Shown in pieces: positions 19,141 through 27,242 of a DNA stretch of 53,331 nt. The notes below the pieces were generated by a model. That model was not told where the DNA came from. It worked only from the letters and a program-made list of their open reading frames with translations, and did not search any database. This stretch comes from Rhodobacteraceae bacterium MED-G08 (GTDB taxonomy: Bacteria; Pseudomonadota; Alphaproteobacteria; Rhodobacterales; Rhodobacteraceae). Every line of letters begins with the position of its first letter. Within the stretch, counting starts at the first letter, position 1. A program made the translations under genes and the position numbers. Location: positions 1 to 53,331 of the forward strand of contig NTKT01000016.1 in NCBI GenBank assembly GCA_002457055.1. Direction: 5' to 3'.

Positions 19141-20508
19141 ATGAAAACATTCTCAAATATTCTTAGCAAAGCTCCCGATGCAGCAAGAGCTTATGTCGAA
19201 GGGAGAAAGGTAGACGAAGTAGAATGCATTGTTTCTGACCTTCCAGGCATAGCACGTGGAAAAGCAGTGCCAGCGCAAAAATTTCTAAGGCAAAAAACTT
19301 TTCATTTACCTGACTCCATTTTCTTTCAAACGATAACAGGTGGTTGGGGAGAGGCTGCGGGAAAAGAAGGTTTTATTGAGCGAGATATGATCTTGGATCC
19401 AGATTACTCAACTACTACTGCAGCGCCTTGGACCGGAGACTGGACGCTACAGGTAATACATGATGCTTACGATAGGAAGAATAAACCCGTACCTTTTGCA
19501 CCTCGGAACGTTTTAAAGAAAGTTTTAGATTTATATAAAAAAGAAGGCTGGGCTCCCATCGTTGCACCAGAAATGGAATTCTATTTAGTCAGTAGAAATT
19601 CAGACCCAAGAACACCAATCCAAGCAATGATGGGCAGATCAGGTCGACCTGCTGCTGCACGTCAAGCATATTCTATGACGGCTGTTGATGAGTTTGGGCC
19701 CGTAATTGACGATATCTATGATTTTGCAGAATTGCAGGGTTTTGAAATCGACGGGATTACTCAAGAAGGAGGAGCAGGACAATTAGAGATCAACCTTCAA
19801 CACGGGGACCCGCTCAAGTTAGCCGATGAAGTTTTCTACTTCAAAAGGTTAATACGGGAAGCTGCATTACGCCATAATTGTTTTGCCACATTTATGGCAA
19901 AACCAATTGAAGATGAACCTGGGAGTGCCATGCATATTCATCATTCAATTTTAGATAAAAACACAGGAGAAAATCTATTTTCTGGACCGCAAGGTGGAGA
20001 GACTGATATGTTTTACCATTTCATTGGCGGTTTACAGAGATACTTACCCTCCGCTATAGCAGTGCTAGCGCCCTACGTGAATTCATACAGACGGTATGTC
20101 AAAGACCATGCAGCGCCAATTAATCTAGAATGGGCAAGAGACAACAGAACTACAGGCATTAGAGTGCCACTTTCGAGTAATTCTGCGCGACGCGTTGAAA
20201 ATCGCTTAGCCGGTATGGACTGTAATCCTTATCTGGGTATCGCGATCTCTCTAGCATGCGGTTATCTTGGAATTAAGAACGAAATCCGTCCGTCTAAGCA
20301 ATTCCGTGGCGATGCTTATGAGGGAGCAGAAGACATTCCGCGTGGACTAGGCTCAGCTTTGGACTTGTTTGAGGAAGCAACCCCATTACATAAAATTCTT
20401 GGTACAGAATTTTGTCGAGTTTATTCGATCGTGAAAAGGGCAGAGCACGAGGAATTTTTACAAGTTATAAGTCCCTGGGAAAGGGAGCATCTTTTGTTAA
20501 ATGTATGA
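19141..20508 (+). CDS. Glutamine synthetase-family ligase (PuuA-like), copy 2
   Basis: The 455-residue paralogue of copy 1 keeps the catalytic blocks PEMEFYLV (Glu144, Glu146), GGAGQLEINLQHG, SAMHIHHSI, DNRTTGIRVP and RVENRLAGMDCNPYL. It differs by an insert around residues 155-170, so the two copies probably have different amine substrates or form a hetero-oligomer. I chose ATG 19141. A GTG at 19129 overlapping the previous stop (GTGA) is an equally defensible coupled start adding four residues. It is followed by the FAD oxidase with an ATGA overlap. Confidence 0.85.
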   Translation: MKTFSNILSKAPDAARAYVEGRKVDEVECIVSDLPGIARGKAVPAQKFLRQKTFHLPDSIFFQTITGGWGEAAGKEGFIERDMILDPDYSTTTAAPWTGDWTLQVIHDAYDRKNKPVPFAPRNVLKKVLDLYKKEGWAPIVAPEMEFYLVSRNSDPRTPIQAMMGRSGRPAAARQAYSMTAVDEFGPVIDDIYDFAELQGFEIDGITQEGGAGQLEINLQHGDPLKLADEVFYFKRLIREAALRHNCFATFMAKPIEDEPGSAMHIHHSILDKNTGENLFSGPQGGETDMFYHFIGGLQRYLPSAIAVLAPYVNSYRRYVKDHAAPINLEWARDNRTTGIRVPLSSNSARRVENRLAGMDCNPYLGIAISLACGYLGIKNEIRPSKQFRGDAYEGAEDIPRGLGSALDLFEEATPLHKILGTEFCRVYSIVKRAEHEEFLQVISPWEREHLLLNV

Positions 20509-21815
20509 ATTTATTATATGTAAATGATGAAACCAACCGATATCCAAATAACAGTTGGTATACAGCAACCTCAGAAATACTACCAGATTTTGAACCATTA
20601 ACCCAGGAAATTTCAGTGGACGTCGCAATTATTGGTGGCGGTTATGCCGGATTAACTGCAGGGCTCTTTCTAGCTAGAGCCGGCGCTGATACTGCCTTGT
20701 TAGAGGCACAGAAAGTAGGGTTTGGGGCATCTGGAAGAAATGGTGGACAGTTGGGTGCCGGACAACGTATGGATCAACGCGACTTAATTAAGTTGGTGGG
20801 AGAAAATCTAGGAGACCAACTTTGGCATCTGGCAGATGATGCGATCGATACTGTGAAAACAATTATAAAAAGAGATAAAATTGATTGTTTTCTGCGTCCA
20901 GGCGTAGCCAATCTTGGAAATTCAAATGTTGAGGCAGCGGATCTGCATTCTTACGCAGAATTTCTTGAAAAAAGATATAAGCAAGGGAATGTAGATATCA
21001 TTAGCAAAGAAGAAAGTTTAGAGCTTTGTATTTCCAATGCATACAAAGGTGGTATTTTGTTTTCAAACGCCGCTCACTTGCATCCATTACGCTACGCTTT
21101 AGGGATCACAAAGGCAGGTAGAGAAAATGGGTTAAGAATTTTCGAGCAATCACCAGTCCAAAAAATAATTAAAGGTGATACCGTTACTTTGCGAACTAAT
21201 AGGACATTGGTAAAAGCTAAATATGTTGTATATGCCTGCAATGGATATCTTGGTGACCTCGAACCTAAAGTAGCTGCTCGAGTGATGCCAATAAATAACT
21301 ACATTGTAGCAACTGAACCACTAACTGATGCAAAACATACGGTTTTAACTAAAGATATTGCAGTTGCAGATTCAAAATTTGTTGTAAATTATTTTCGTAT
21401 GGCTCACGATAATAGGTTACTTTTTGGAGGGACAGAAAGCTACGGATACAAATTTCCAAAAAATATTGCCTCCAAGGTGCGCAAACCAATGCTGAAGATT
21501 TTTCCACAATTAGACAACATTAAAATTGATTATGCTTGGGGCGGTACTTTAGGGATTACGATGCGTCGCATGCCATATTTCAAACGTCTTAGTAAGAATG
21601 AATTCAATATTTCTGGCTTTTCTGGCCATGGTGTCGGCAATGCCACTCACGCCGGCAAGCTCATTGCTCAAACAATATTAAATCAAGACAGTGATGGCTT
21701 CGATGCGATGGAAAAGGTACCCTCACTGCCCTTCCCAGGAGGTCGTTTTGCCCGTTCACCTCTTCTGGTGATGGCAATGACCTGGTATTCATTGAGAGAT
21801 AAGATTGGCCTCTAA
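20505..21815 (+). CDS. FAD-dependent amine oxidoreductase (gamma-glutamylputrescine oxidase-like)
   Basis: The 436-residue DAO-family flavoprotein has an FAD-binding VDVAIIGGGYAGLTAGLFLA, a glutamate ending the second strand (LLEAQKVGFGASGRNGGQ), and a C-terminal GFSGHGVGNATHAGKL block. PuuB-type enzymes oxidise gamma-glutamylputrescine to an aldehyde. The start is ATG 20505, which overlaps the preceding stop (ATGA). Starts further upstream would lie inside the glutamine-synthetase gene. It is the last gene of the run and ends 3 bases from the stop of convergent phaR. No PuuC-type aldehyde dehydrogenase is in the window. Confidence 0.87.
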   Translation: MNLLYVNDETNRYPNNSWYTATSEILPDFEPLTQEISVDVAIIGGGYAGLTAGLFLARAGADTALLEAQKVGFGASGRNGGQLGAGQRMDQRDLIKLVGENLGDQLWHLADDAIDTVKTIIKRDKIDCFLRPGVANLGNSNVEAADLHSYAEFLEKRYKQGNVDIISKEESLELCISNAYKGGILFSNAAHLHPLRYALGITKAGRENGLRIFEQSPVQKIIKGDTVTLRTNRTLVKAKYVVYACNGYLGDLEPKVAARVMPINNYIVATEPLTDAKHTVLTKDIAVADSKFVVNYFRMAHDNRLLFGGTESYGYKFPKNIASKVRKPMLKIFPQLDNIKIDYAWGGTLGITMRRMPYFKRLSKNEFNISGFSGHGVGNATHAGKLIAQTILNQDSDGFDAMEKVPSLPFPGGRFARSPLLVMAMTWYSLRDKIGL

Positions 21816-21818
21816 AAG

Positions 21819-22382
21819 TTAACTTAATTTATTTAGCTTTTCTTGTAGTTCACTTAATTGAGTTTTTATCGCTTCGAGGTCATCTTTTGTTTCGCTTGAA
21901 GGATCATTTGAGTCTTTTTTGGAAGTATCGTTTGAATTATACCTGGACAAACTGCCCATAAACGCCTTCAAAAATGCATTTTGCTGAGCCTGCAAATTTT
22001 CAAACCCAGGCATTCCCTGGATAGGGTTAATGCTGTTCATATTTTCCATAAATTTAGATTGGCTTTCACGAAACATTTCTAGGGAAATTGTCAAAAACTC
22101 TGGAAGAGCCGAAGTCGTTTGACTTGCGTAACTTCGCACCAAATCTGTCAAAACATCAATTGGAAGTACGTTTTCTCCCCTACTCTCATGCTCAGCGATT
22201 ATCTGGAGTAAATATTGCCTGGTTAAATCATCTCCAGACTTTAGATCAATAATCTGCACATCGCGACCAGATCTGATAAAACCCGCTATGTCATCAAGGG
22301 TGACGTAATCACTTGTTTCAGTATTATACAGACGGCGACTGGCGTATCTTTTGATAAGCAAAGTACTTGACTTATTTTCCAC
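21819..22382 (-). CDS. phaR: Polyhydroxyalkanoate synthesis repressor PhaR
   Basis: The 187-residue DNA-binding regulator begins with the PhaR block LLIKRYASRRLYNTETSDYV, followed by LDDIAGFIRSGRDVQIID and DLTRQYLLQIIAE. A Gln/Asn-rich and charged helical tail follows. It senses PHA granules and represses phasin and other pha genes. The start is GTG 22382, set by a strong GGGGAG (22389-22394 on the complement) six bases upstream. An upstream TTG at 22412 would place that Shine-Dalgarno inside the coding region. GCTGCA repeats just upstream suggest autoregulation. It is the last gene of the leftward pha cluster. Confidence 0.93.
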   Translation of the reverse strand: MENKSSTLLIKRYASRRLYNTETSDYVTLDDIAGFIRSGRDVQIIDLKSGDDLTRQYLLQIIAEHESRGENVLPIDVLTDLVRSYASQTTSALPEFLTISLEMFRESQSKFMENMNSINPIQGMPGFENLQAQQNAFLKAFMGSLSRYNSNDTSKKDSNDPSSETKDDLEAIKTQLSELQEKLNKLS

Positions 22383-22388
22383 TGTGAA

Positions 22389-22430
22389 CTCCCCATTGCA
22401 GCGTTGCAGCAATTATTAAGCATATGCAGC
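22389..22430 (-). promoter_or_regulatory. phaR ribosome site and three GCTGCA half-sites
   Basis: The Shine-Dalgarno GGGGAG (minus strand, 22389-22394) lies 6 bases before GTG 22382 and fixes the phaR start. Immediately upstream, GCTGCA occurs three times on the minus strand at 22397-22402, 22405-22410 and 22425-22430. These are direct copies of half of the PhaR-type palindrome seen before phaP and phaC, consistent with autoregulation. Spacing is irregular, so this is weaker than the phaP and phaC sites. Confidence 0.5.
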
Positions 22431-22464
22431 AAAAAATAAAGAGGCAACAAACTGCTGCCTCTTT
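22431..22464 (-). terminator. Intrinsic terminator after phaP
   Basis: A perfect 9-bp stem, AAAGAGGCA (22438-22446) with TGCCTCTTT (22456-22464), and a 9-base loop. In the minus direction it is followed by a tract reading TTTATTTTTT. It lies 40 bases beyond the phaP stop and before phaR, so phaP transcripts should mostly end here and phaR needs its own promoter. This is the best intrinsic terminator I see in the window. Confidence 0.85.
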
Positions 22465-22503
22465 CCAATCTACAAAAGATTTATAAGTCTAACTAAAATA
22501 AAA

Positions 22504-22944
22504 TCAATTAGCAGCTTTTTTCTTTGCCGGAGAAACATCATTTGCAGCTTTTTTTACTGCTGCTGCTGCTTCTGTCTGAACTTCCTTCGCCGTTGAAAGA
22601 AATAAAGATAATGAATCCATTTGTGCTTTTTTTGCGATCTCTGCATATGCTGCGAGATTTTCGGTCGCTACGTCAGCTTGCTCAGAGACAAAATCTCCTA
22701 TAGATTTAGCATAACTAGATGGATCACCAGCGTAGCTTGGAGCTTTCTGCATTTTAGTAATTGTCTCAGTAGCCCATTTGTATGTTACTGTTGTGGACTT
22801 CTCAGCCACGCCTAAAAATAAATCATAATATTCCTTGCTTATAGCCGACTGCTTTTCGACTGCGTCGTCGAAAATGGCCGTATCCATAGGCAAAGAAGCC
22901 ATAAAATTCTCAAAAAACTTATTCATATCTTGTGTACCCGCCAT
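22504..22944 (-). CDS. phaP: Phasin family protein
   Basis: The 146-residue helical, amphipathic protein has no signal peptide. The C-terminal tail is rich in Ala and Lys (EAAAAVKKAANDVSPAKKKA), as in many alphaproteobacterial phasins. Phasins coat PHA granules in the cytoplasm and control their size. The position between phaC and phaR supports the call. A promoter with an embedded PhaR-type palindrome lies upstream, and a strong intrinsic terminator lies downstream. Confidence 0.9.
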   Translation of the reverse strand: MAGTQDMNKFFENFMASLPMDTAIFDDAVEKQSAISKEYYDLFLGVAEKSTTVTYKWATETITKMQKAPSYAGDPSSYAKSIGDFVSEQADVATENLAAYAEIAKKAQMDSLSLFLSTAKEVQTEAAAAVKKAANDVSPAKKKAAN

Positions 22945-22980
22945 GACGAATGCCCTTTATAAATTAACTAAACTAATTTA

Positions 22981-23009
22981 TGTATACACGCTGCACCGCA
23001 GCAATGCAA
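22981..23009 (-). promoter_or_regulatory. phaP promoter with PhaR-type operator in the spacer
   Basis: On the minus strand, TTGCAT (23004-23009) and TATACA (22981-22986) are separated by exactly 17 bases. The spacer contains the palindrome GCTGC-N3-GCAGC at 22990-23002. This fits the CTGC-N3-GCAG operator type reported, as I recall, for Paracoccus and Rhodobacter PhaR. A repressor bound there would block polymerase directly. An AT-rich 7-bp inverted repeat, TAAATTA/TAATTTA (22960-22980), follows in the leader before the phaP start. Confidence 0.65.
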
Positions 23010-23018
23010 GTAATTTTT

Positions 23019-23029
23019 CTGCACTGCGG
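23019..23029. promoter_or_regulatory. Second, imperfect PhaR-type site before phaP
   Basis: CTGC-ACT-GCGG is a one-mismatch copy of CTGC-N3-GCAG. Its centre is 28 bases upstream of the phaP palindrome centre. It lies just upstream of the -35 box and could support cooperative repression. Confidence 0.45.
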
Positions 23030-23050
23030 CATAATTTTTATTTTTAATTG

Positions 23051-24841
23051 CTAAAGATGTGGTTTTTGGTGAACATAGCAACCTGGAGCATCTCCCAAAT
23101 CCAAGTCACCACTAAGGTAGGGTATGCGAGCCTCGACGAGACCTTTTGATTTCTCCCTCAGCCATCTTTCCCAAAATGGCCACCAACTTTCTTTTACAAA
23201 TTCTGCACCGATTTTCCACTGTTCAGGATCTTTGACGTCATCTTTTCTAAAGTAATATCCATATTTGTTCCTATCCGGAGCATTTATGATACCAGCAACA
23301 TGTCCAGCCTCAGAGAGTACGAAAACCTTTTCTTTAGAACTGAAATTTTGTAGCCCTCGGAAACTATCTTTCCAAGATGCAATATGGTCTGTTTCACAAC
23401 TTATACCGAAAACAGGCACATCTATATCTACAGCGCCAATTTTCTTGCCGAACATAATTAATTCATTTTTTGCAAATTGATTTTCCTGACATAAGCGCCT
23501 TAGGTATTGCATTGCCATCTTGCCGGGTAAATTTGCTCCGTCTCCATTCCAAAATAGCAAGTCAAATGAGGGAGGAGCCTCGCCCATCATGTAGCTCTTA
23601 ATTGCTGGAGTGTAGATAAGATCGTTCGAACGAAGAAAACTAAATGTCCGCGCTATAATGAAGCTCTCTAGAATGCCTTTGTTTTTAGTCTCACTCTCGA
23701 TTGCATCAATGAAATCATTTTGTAAAAACGGTGTAAATTCACGTTGATTGGAAAAGTCAGTTAAGGTCGTAAGAAGTGAGGCCGAATTTATAGATCTATC
23801 ACCTCGCTGACTCATTATGGACATGACTAGACTTAGTGTTGTCCCTGCAATACAATACCCTAAAGCATTTATTTTTTTGACCTGGCAAATGCTTTTTACT
23901 TGATCAATAGCCTCCAGATATCCTTCCTCAATATACTCCTCAAGACCGACATTAGAATAGTTTGAGTCCGGGTTCACCCATGATACCACAAATAATGTGT
24001 AGCCCTGGTCAACTATCCAACGTATCAAACTATTGTGAGCTCTTAAGTCCAGAATATAATATTTGTTAATCCAGGGAGGAAAAATTAGTAAAGGGGTGCT
24101 ATACACCTTCTCAGTCGAAGGTGAATACTGAATTAGTTCACAAAGTCTGTTACGAAAGACAACTTTACCGGGGGTTGCGGCTAAATCTGATCCAACTTTG
24201 AACGCACTTTCATCTGCTAAGCGGACTAATAACTCCCCATCATTTGCCTCTAAATCCCGAATTAAATTCTCCAGACCTTGTACTAGAGATCGCCCTTTGG
24301 TTAAAAAAGCTCTCTCCAGGGCATCGGGATTTGTTCCAAAAAAATTAGTGGGAGCCATCATATCAATAATTTGACTAGAAAAATACTCTAGCCGCGCTTG
24401 GTCTTTCGGTGACAAACCCTCTACTTGAGCCACTGCAGTTTTGATCATGTCCGAATTAGCTAGGTACTGTTTTAAAACATATTTAAAAAACGGGCTACTC
24501 TTCCATAATTGATGTGTAAAACGTCTATCAACATATTTAGTGTTTACTGCCTCATTAGCCTCAGAAAAAAATTGCTTTTGCGTCTCCGCAAAATATTCCA
24601 GGGTTTTCCCCCAGTAGGATACTTGCTGCTCAAGTATGAAAGTAGGACTTTGAGCCATACTTTTTAAATAAGCACCTACTGTTTTTACAAAAATATCGTG
24701 CCCAGGACCGTTTAATGCGGGATTAATCTGCTTTTTGTTACTCAGAACTTCAAAAAAACGTCCTGACAATTCCTCTAATTTCTGCAAATTTTTACCTAAT
24801 TGCGGATCAATTGACTGTAAATTGTTATCCGAACTTGTCAT
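23051..24841 (-). CDS. phaC: Class I poly(3-hydroxyalkanoate) synthase
   Basis: The 596-residue enzyme has the class I layout: an N-terminal domain (1-200) and an alpha/beta-hydrolase catalytic domain. The lipase-like box GYCIAGT carries Cys330, with Asp485 (ETDHIASW) and His514 (EAGHVAGIINAP) completing the triad. It polymerises (R)-hydroxyacyl-CoA, usually 3-hydroxybutyryl-CoA, on granules. The start is ATG 24841; an upstream TTG at 24856 adds five residues. It diverges from phaZ across 100 bases with a shared PhaR-type palindrome. phaA and phaB, which supply the monomer, are not in the window. Confidence 0.96.
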   Translation of the reverse strand: MTSSDNNLQSIDPQLGKNLQKLEELSGRFFEVLSNKKQINPALNGPGHDIFVKTVGAYLKSMAQSPTFILEQQVSYWGKTLEYFAETQKQFFSEANEAVNTKYVDRRFTHQLWKSSPFFKYVLKQYLANSDMIKTAVAQVEGLSPKDQARLEYFSSQIIDMMAPTNFFGTNPDALERAFLTKGRSLVQGLENLIRDLEANDGELLVRLADESAFKVGSDLAATPGKVVFRNRLCELIQYSPSTEKVYSTPLLIFPPWINKYYILDLRAHNSLIRWIVDQGYTLFVVSWVNPDSNYSNVGLEEYIEEGYLEAIDQVKSICQVKKINALGYCIAGTTLSLVMSIMSQRGDRSINSASLLTTLTDFSNQREFTPFLQNDFIDAIESETKNKGILESFIIARTFSFLRSNDLIYTPAIKSYMMGEAPPSFDLLFWNGDGANLPGKMAMQYLRRLCQENQFAKNELIMFGKKIGAVDIDVPVFGISCETDHIASWKDSFRGLQNFSSKEKVFVLSEAGHVAGIINAPDRNKYGYYFRKDDVKDPEQWKIGAEFVKESWWPFWERWLREKSKGLVEARIPYLSGDLDLGDAPGCYVHQKPHL

Positions 24842-24858
24842 ACGAAATTTTTCCAACT

Positions 24859-24887
24859 ATCTTAGCTGCGGTGCAGCATAACTTAAA
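24859..24887 (-). promoter_or_regulatory. phaC promoter with PhaR-type operator in the spacer
   Basis: On the minus strand, TTTAAG (24882-24887) and TAAGAT (24859-24864) are separated by 17 bases. That spacer contains the palindrome GCTGC-N3-GCAGC at 24865-24877, the same form and the same placement as at phaP. The boxes are weak matches (3/6 and 4/6), so the promoter assignment leans on the parallel with phaP. The same palindrome could also influence phaZ on the other strand. Confidence 0.5.
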
Positions 24888-24941
24888 GACCAAAAATTAC
24901 CATGCCCCTTTTTACCGCACCTTTGGTTTAGGATGAATAAA

Positions 24942-26171
24942 ATGCATAAAATGCTAAGTTACGATTATTTCGAAGCAATTCGTAATGCAAACCAATGGAT
25001 TGGAGCTACTGCAAAGGCAGCAGCCTCAATCCCCGCAATGTCAGTTTTCCCCAATCCAAGCATTGATTGGATTGCTGCTTGGGGTCAAGTAACCGAGAGA
25101 TCATTTGAAAGAATGGCTGCAAAACCTGATTGGGGTATTGAAAGTATAACGTGTTACGACGGGCGAGATCATTTAGTAGAGATCAATAAAAAAATAACAG
25201 GAGCCTTTGGCGACCTCATCCATTTTAATGTTCTGGGCAGAGAACCGGCTCCAAGGAAAATTTTGCTGGTAGCACCTATGTCAGGCCACTATTCAACCTT
25301 GCTTCGCTCAACGGTCAACAGTTTAATCATCGATAGTGAAATATATGTTACAGACTGGCACAATGCTCGAGACATCCCAGTTTCTCAGGGAAGCTTCGAT
25401 ATTGAGGACTACGCTAAATATTTAATTGACTATATTAGATTTCTCGGTCCAGACATAAATGTGATTGCCATCTGCCAACCCGCCCCGTTGGCCCTTGTAG
25501 CAACAGCATTCCTTGCTCAGGAAAAAAAAGATGAACAACCAAAAAGTTTAATCCTTATGGGGGGACCAATCGATCCCAGTGCAGCTCCAACTGAAATCAC
25601 AGAGTTCGGCAATAATGTTAATTTAGAATACTTCGAACAGACTGTAATTCAGCGCGTAGGATTTAAGTATGCAGGCGTTGGGCGGCAAGTTTACCCCGGC
25701 TTATTACAACTAATGTCCTTTATGTCGATGAATGCCGAGAAACATGCAAAATCATTTACAGATCAGATAGCTAAAGTTGCCCAAGGGACAGCAAGTGAGC
25801 ATGACAAACATAACAGTTTTTACGACGAGTATTTAGCTGTGATGGATATGACAGCAGAATTCTATTTATCAACAGTAGACCGAATTTTTAAAAAAAGAGA
25901 GATAGCCCAAAACAAATTTACGATTATGGGAAAACACGTCGACATAGATACAATTTCAAATGTTGCCGTAATGACTATAGAGGGTGGCAAGGATGATATT
26001 TCAGCACCCGGACAATGCTCAGCTGCAATTGAACTTTGCAGGAATGTGCCACTAAAGAAAAAGTACAGCCACGTGGAGGCTGATGCTGGCCACTATGGCA
26101 TCTTCGCAGGAAAAAACTGGAGAACTAATATCCGCCCTAAAGTAATTAAATTCATTGACAGCCATCAATAG
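24942..26171 (+). CDS. phaZ: Intracellular poly(3-hydroxybutyrate) depolymerase
   Basis: The 409-residue alpha/beta hydrolase has no signal peptide and matches intracellular PhaZ. The catalytic nucleophile is probably Cys178 in AICQPAPLAL. The block DAGHYGIFAGKNWR near the C-terminus carries the catalytic His. It mobilises stored PHB to hydroxybutyrate oligomers. The start is chosen at ATG 24942, with AGGA at 24930-24933 eight bases upstream. ATGs at 24933 and 24951 are also in frame. It faces away from phaC, the usual Rhodobacteraceae arrangement. Confidence 0.93.
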   Translation: MHKMLSYDYFEAIRNANQWIGATAKAAASIPAMSVFPNPSIDWIAAWGQVTERSFERMAAKPDWGIESITCYDGRDHLVEINKKITGAFGDLIHFNVLGREPAPRKILLVAPMSGHYSTLLRSTVNSLIIDSEIYVTDWHNARDIPVSQGSFDIEDYAKYLIDYIRFLGPDINVIAICQPAPLALVATAFLAQEKKDEQPKSLILMGGPIDPSAAPTEITEFGNNVNLEYFEQTVIQRVGFKYAGVGRQVYPGLLQLMSFMSMNAEKHAKSFTDQIAKVAQGTASEHDKHNSFYDEYLAVMDMTAEFYLSTVDRIFKKREIAQNKFTIMGKHVDIDTISNVAVMTIEGGKDDISAPGQCSAAIELCRNVPLKKKYSHVEADAGHYGIFAGKNWRTNIRPKVIKFIDSHQ

Positions 26172-26192
26172 ATGGAATTGTTTTTAAATTAA

Positions 26193-27176
26193 CTATTTTA
26201 AAAGCTGTTTATTCTTTGCATAAATCTTATCAATCATACTTTGTGTGCCTTTAGAAAACTCTAACGAACACCCATAAACCGTATTGGTTTTGGCCGATAT
26301 AGAAAAAGCCTCTACTTGATTGACATAGTGATTTACACCCGGAAATTTAAAAACTTGTTCGTGCCCATTGCCTTTTCTAAAAATGACTTGGGCAATGTCA
26401 TACACGTTGGGGTTAAAAGGTGCGGTAAACTTCAAAAACCCTTCTGTACCCTGAATTGTCATTTCCTGCCGAGCGGCTGCTCGCATAGACGTGACTGCCT
26501 GCATTTTAAAACCAGGGAATTGAGCTGATACATTTGCCCAAATATCAACTTCATTTTCAAAAACAATATCTGCAGATAAAACTTCAATAGGTTCAGAACC
26601 TGTAACGAACCTACTTACGCCATAGGGATAAACGCCGATATCGGGAATACCACCACCACCAAATCGTGCTTGATTGCGTATATTCAATGGATCATCAGCA
26701 TTATTGTAACTAAATACTCCATCAATTTGCACTAATTTTCCTAATTTACCCGCGTCAACAAACTCCTTTGCCAACTGCCACTGTGGATGATGCACTACCA
26801 TATATGCTTCCGCTGCTAGAAGCTGTGCTTTATCGCGCAAGTGAATTAGACGATCTATCTCGTCGGCAGCCATTGAGATCGGCTTTTCACACAAAACATG
26901 CTTTCCAGCTTGCAAGCAGCGCGTTGCCCATTCAATATGAAGGTGATTTGGCAATGGAATATATACTGCGTCAATATTAGAATCTTCTAATAAGTCATTA
27001 TAATCATTATAAATTTCTAGTCTATCTGACAGTTCCAGGAATTTATTAGCCTTTTCTAAATCCCTTGTCGCAAGTGCTACTAGTGAATTACCTTTAGCAG
27101 AATGAATGGCAGGTGCCATTTGTTCTAATGCAAATTTGGAAGCACCTAATATTCCCCATTTGAAACTTGAAATCAA
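26193..27176 (-). CDS. Gfo/Idh/MocA family NAD(P)-dependent oxidoreductase
   Basis: The 327-residue protein has an N-terminal Rossmann domain (WGILGASKFA, 8-17), the family block VLCEKPIS with the conserved Lys, and a C-terminal alpha/beta substrate domain (GGGGIPDIGVYPYGVSRFVTG). Members oxidise or reduce sugars, inositols or related polyols. No sugar transporter or kinase adjoins it, so the substrate is unknown. It lies 66 bases downstream of rpoH on the same strand and could be read from it, since I see no terminator between them. Confidence 0.9.
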   Translation of the reverse strand: MISSFKWGILGASKFALEQMAPAIHSAKGNSLVALATRDLEKANKFLELSDRLEIYNDYNDLLEDSNIDAVYIPLPNHLHIEWATRCLQAGKHVLCEKPISMAADEIDRLIHLRDKAQLLAAEAYMVVHHPQWQLAKEFVDAGKLGKLVQIDGVFSYNNADDPLNIRNQARFGGGGIPDIGVYPYGVSRFVTGSEPIEVLSADIVFENEVDIWANVSAQFPGFKMQAVTSMRAAARQEMTIQGTEGFLKFTAPFNPNVYDIAQVIFRKGNGHEQVFKFPGVNHYVNQVEAFSISAKTNTVYGCSLEFSKGTQSMIDKIYAKNKQLLK

Positions 27177-27242
27177 AACTTTCGACCAATCTTCAAGACC
27201 TATTAATTTTTATAGTAAAGGCGTTAGGGTTTTTTACAAGTA

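Noticed and set aside
17123..20508. Housekeeping glutamine synthetase GlnA
   Set aside because: Both proteins are shorter than GlnA, lack its adenylylation-site region, and sit with an amine oxidase, so PuuA-like ligases fit better.
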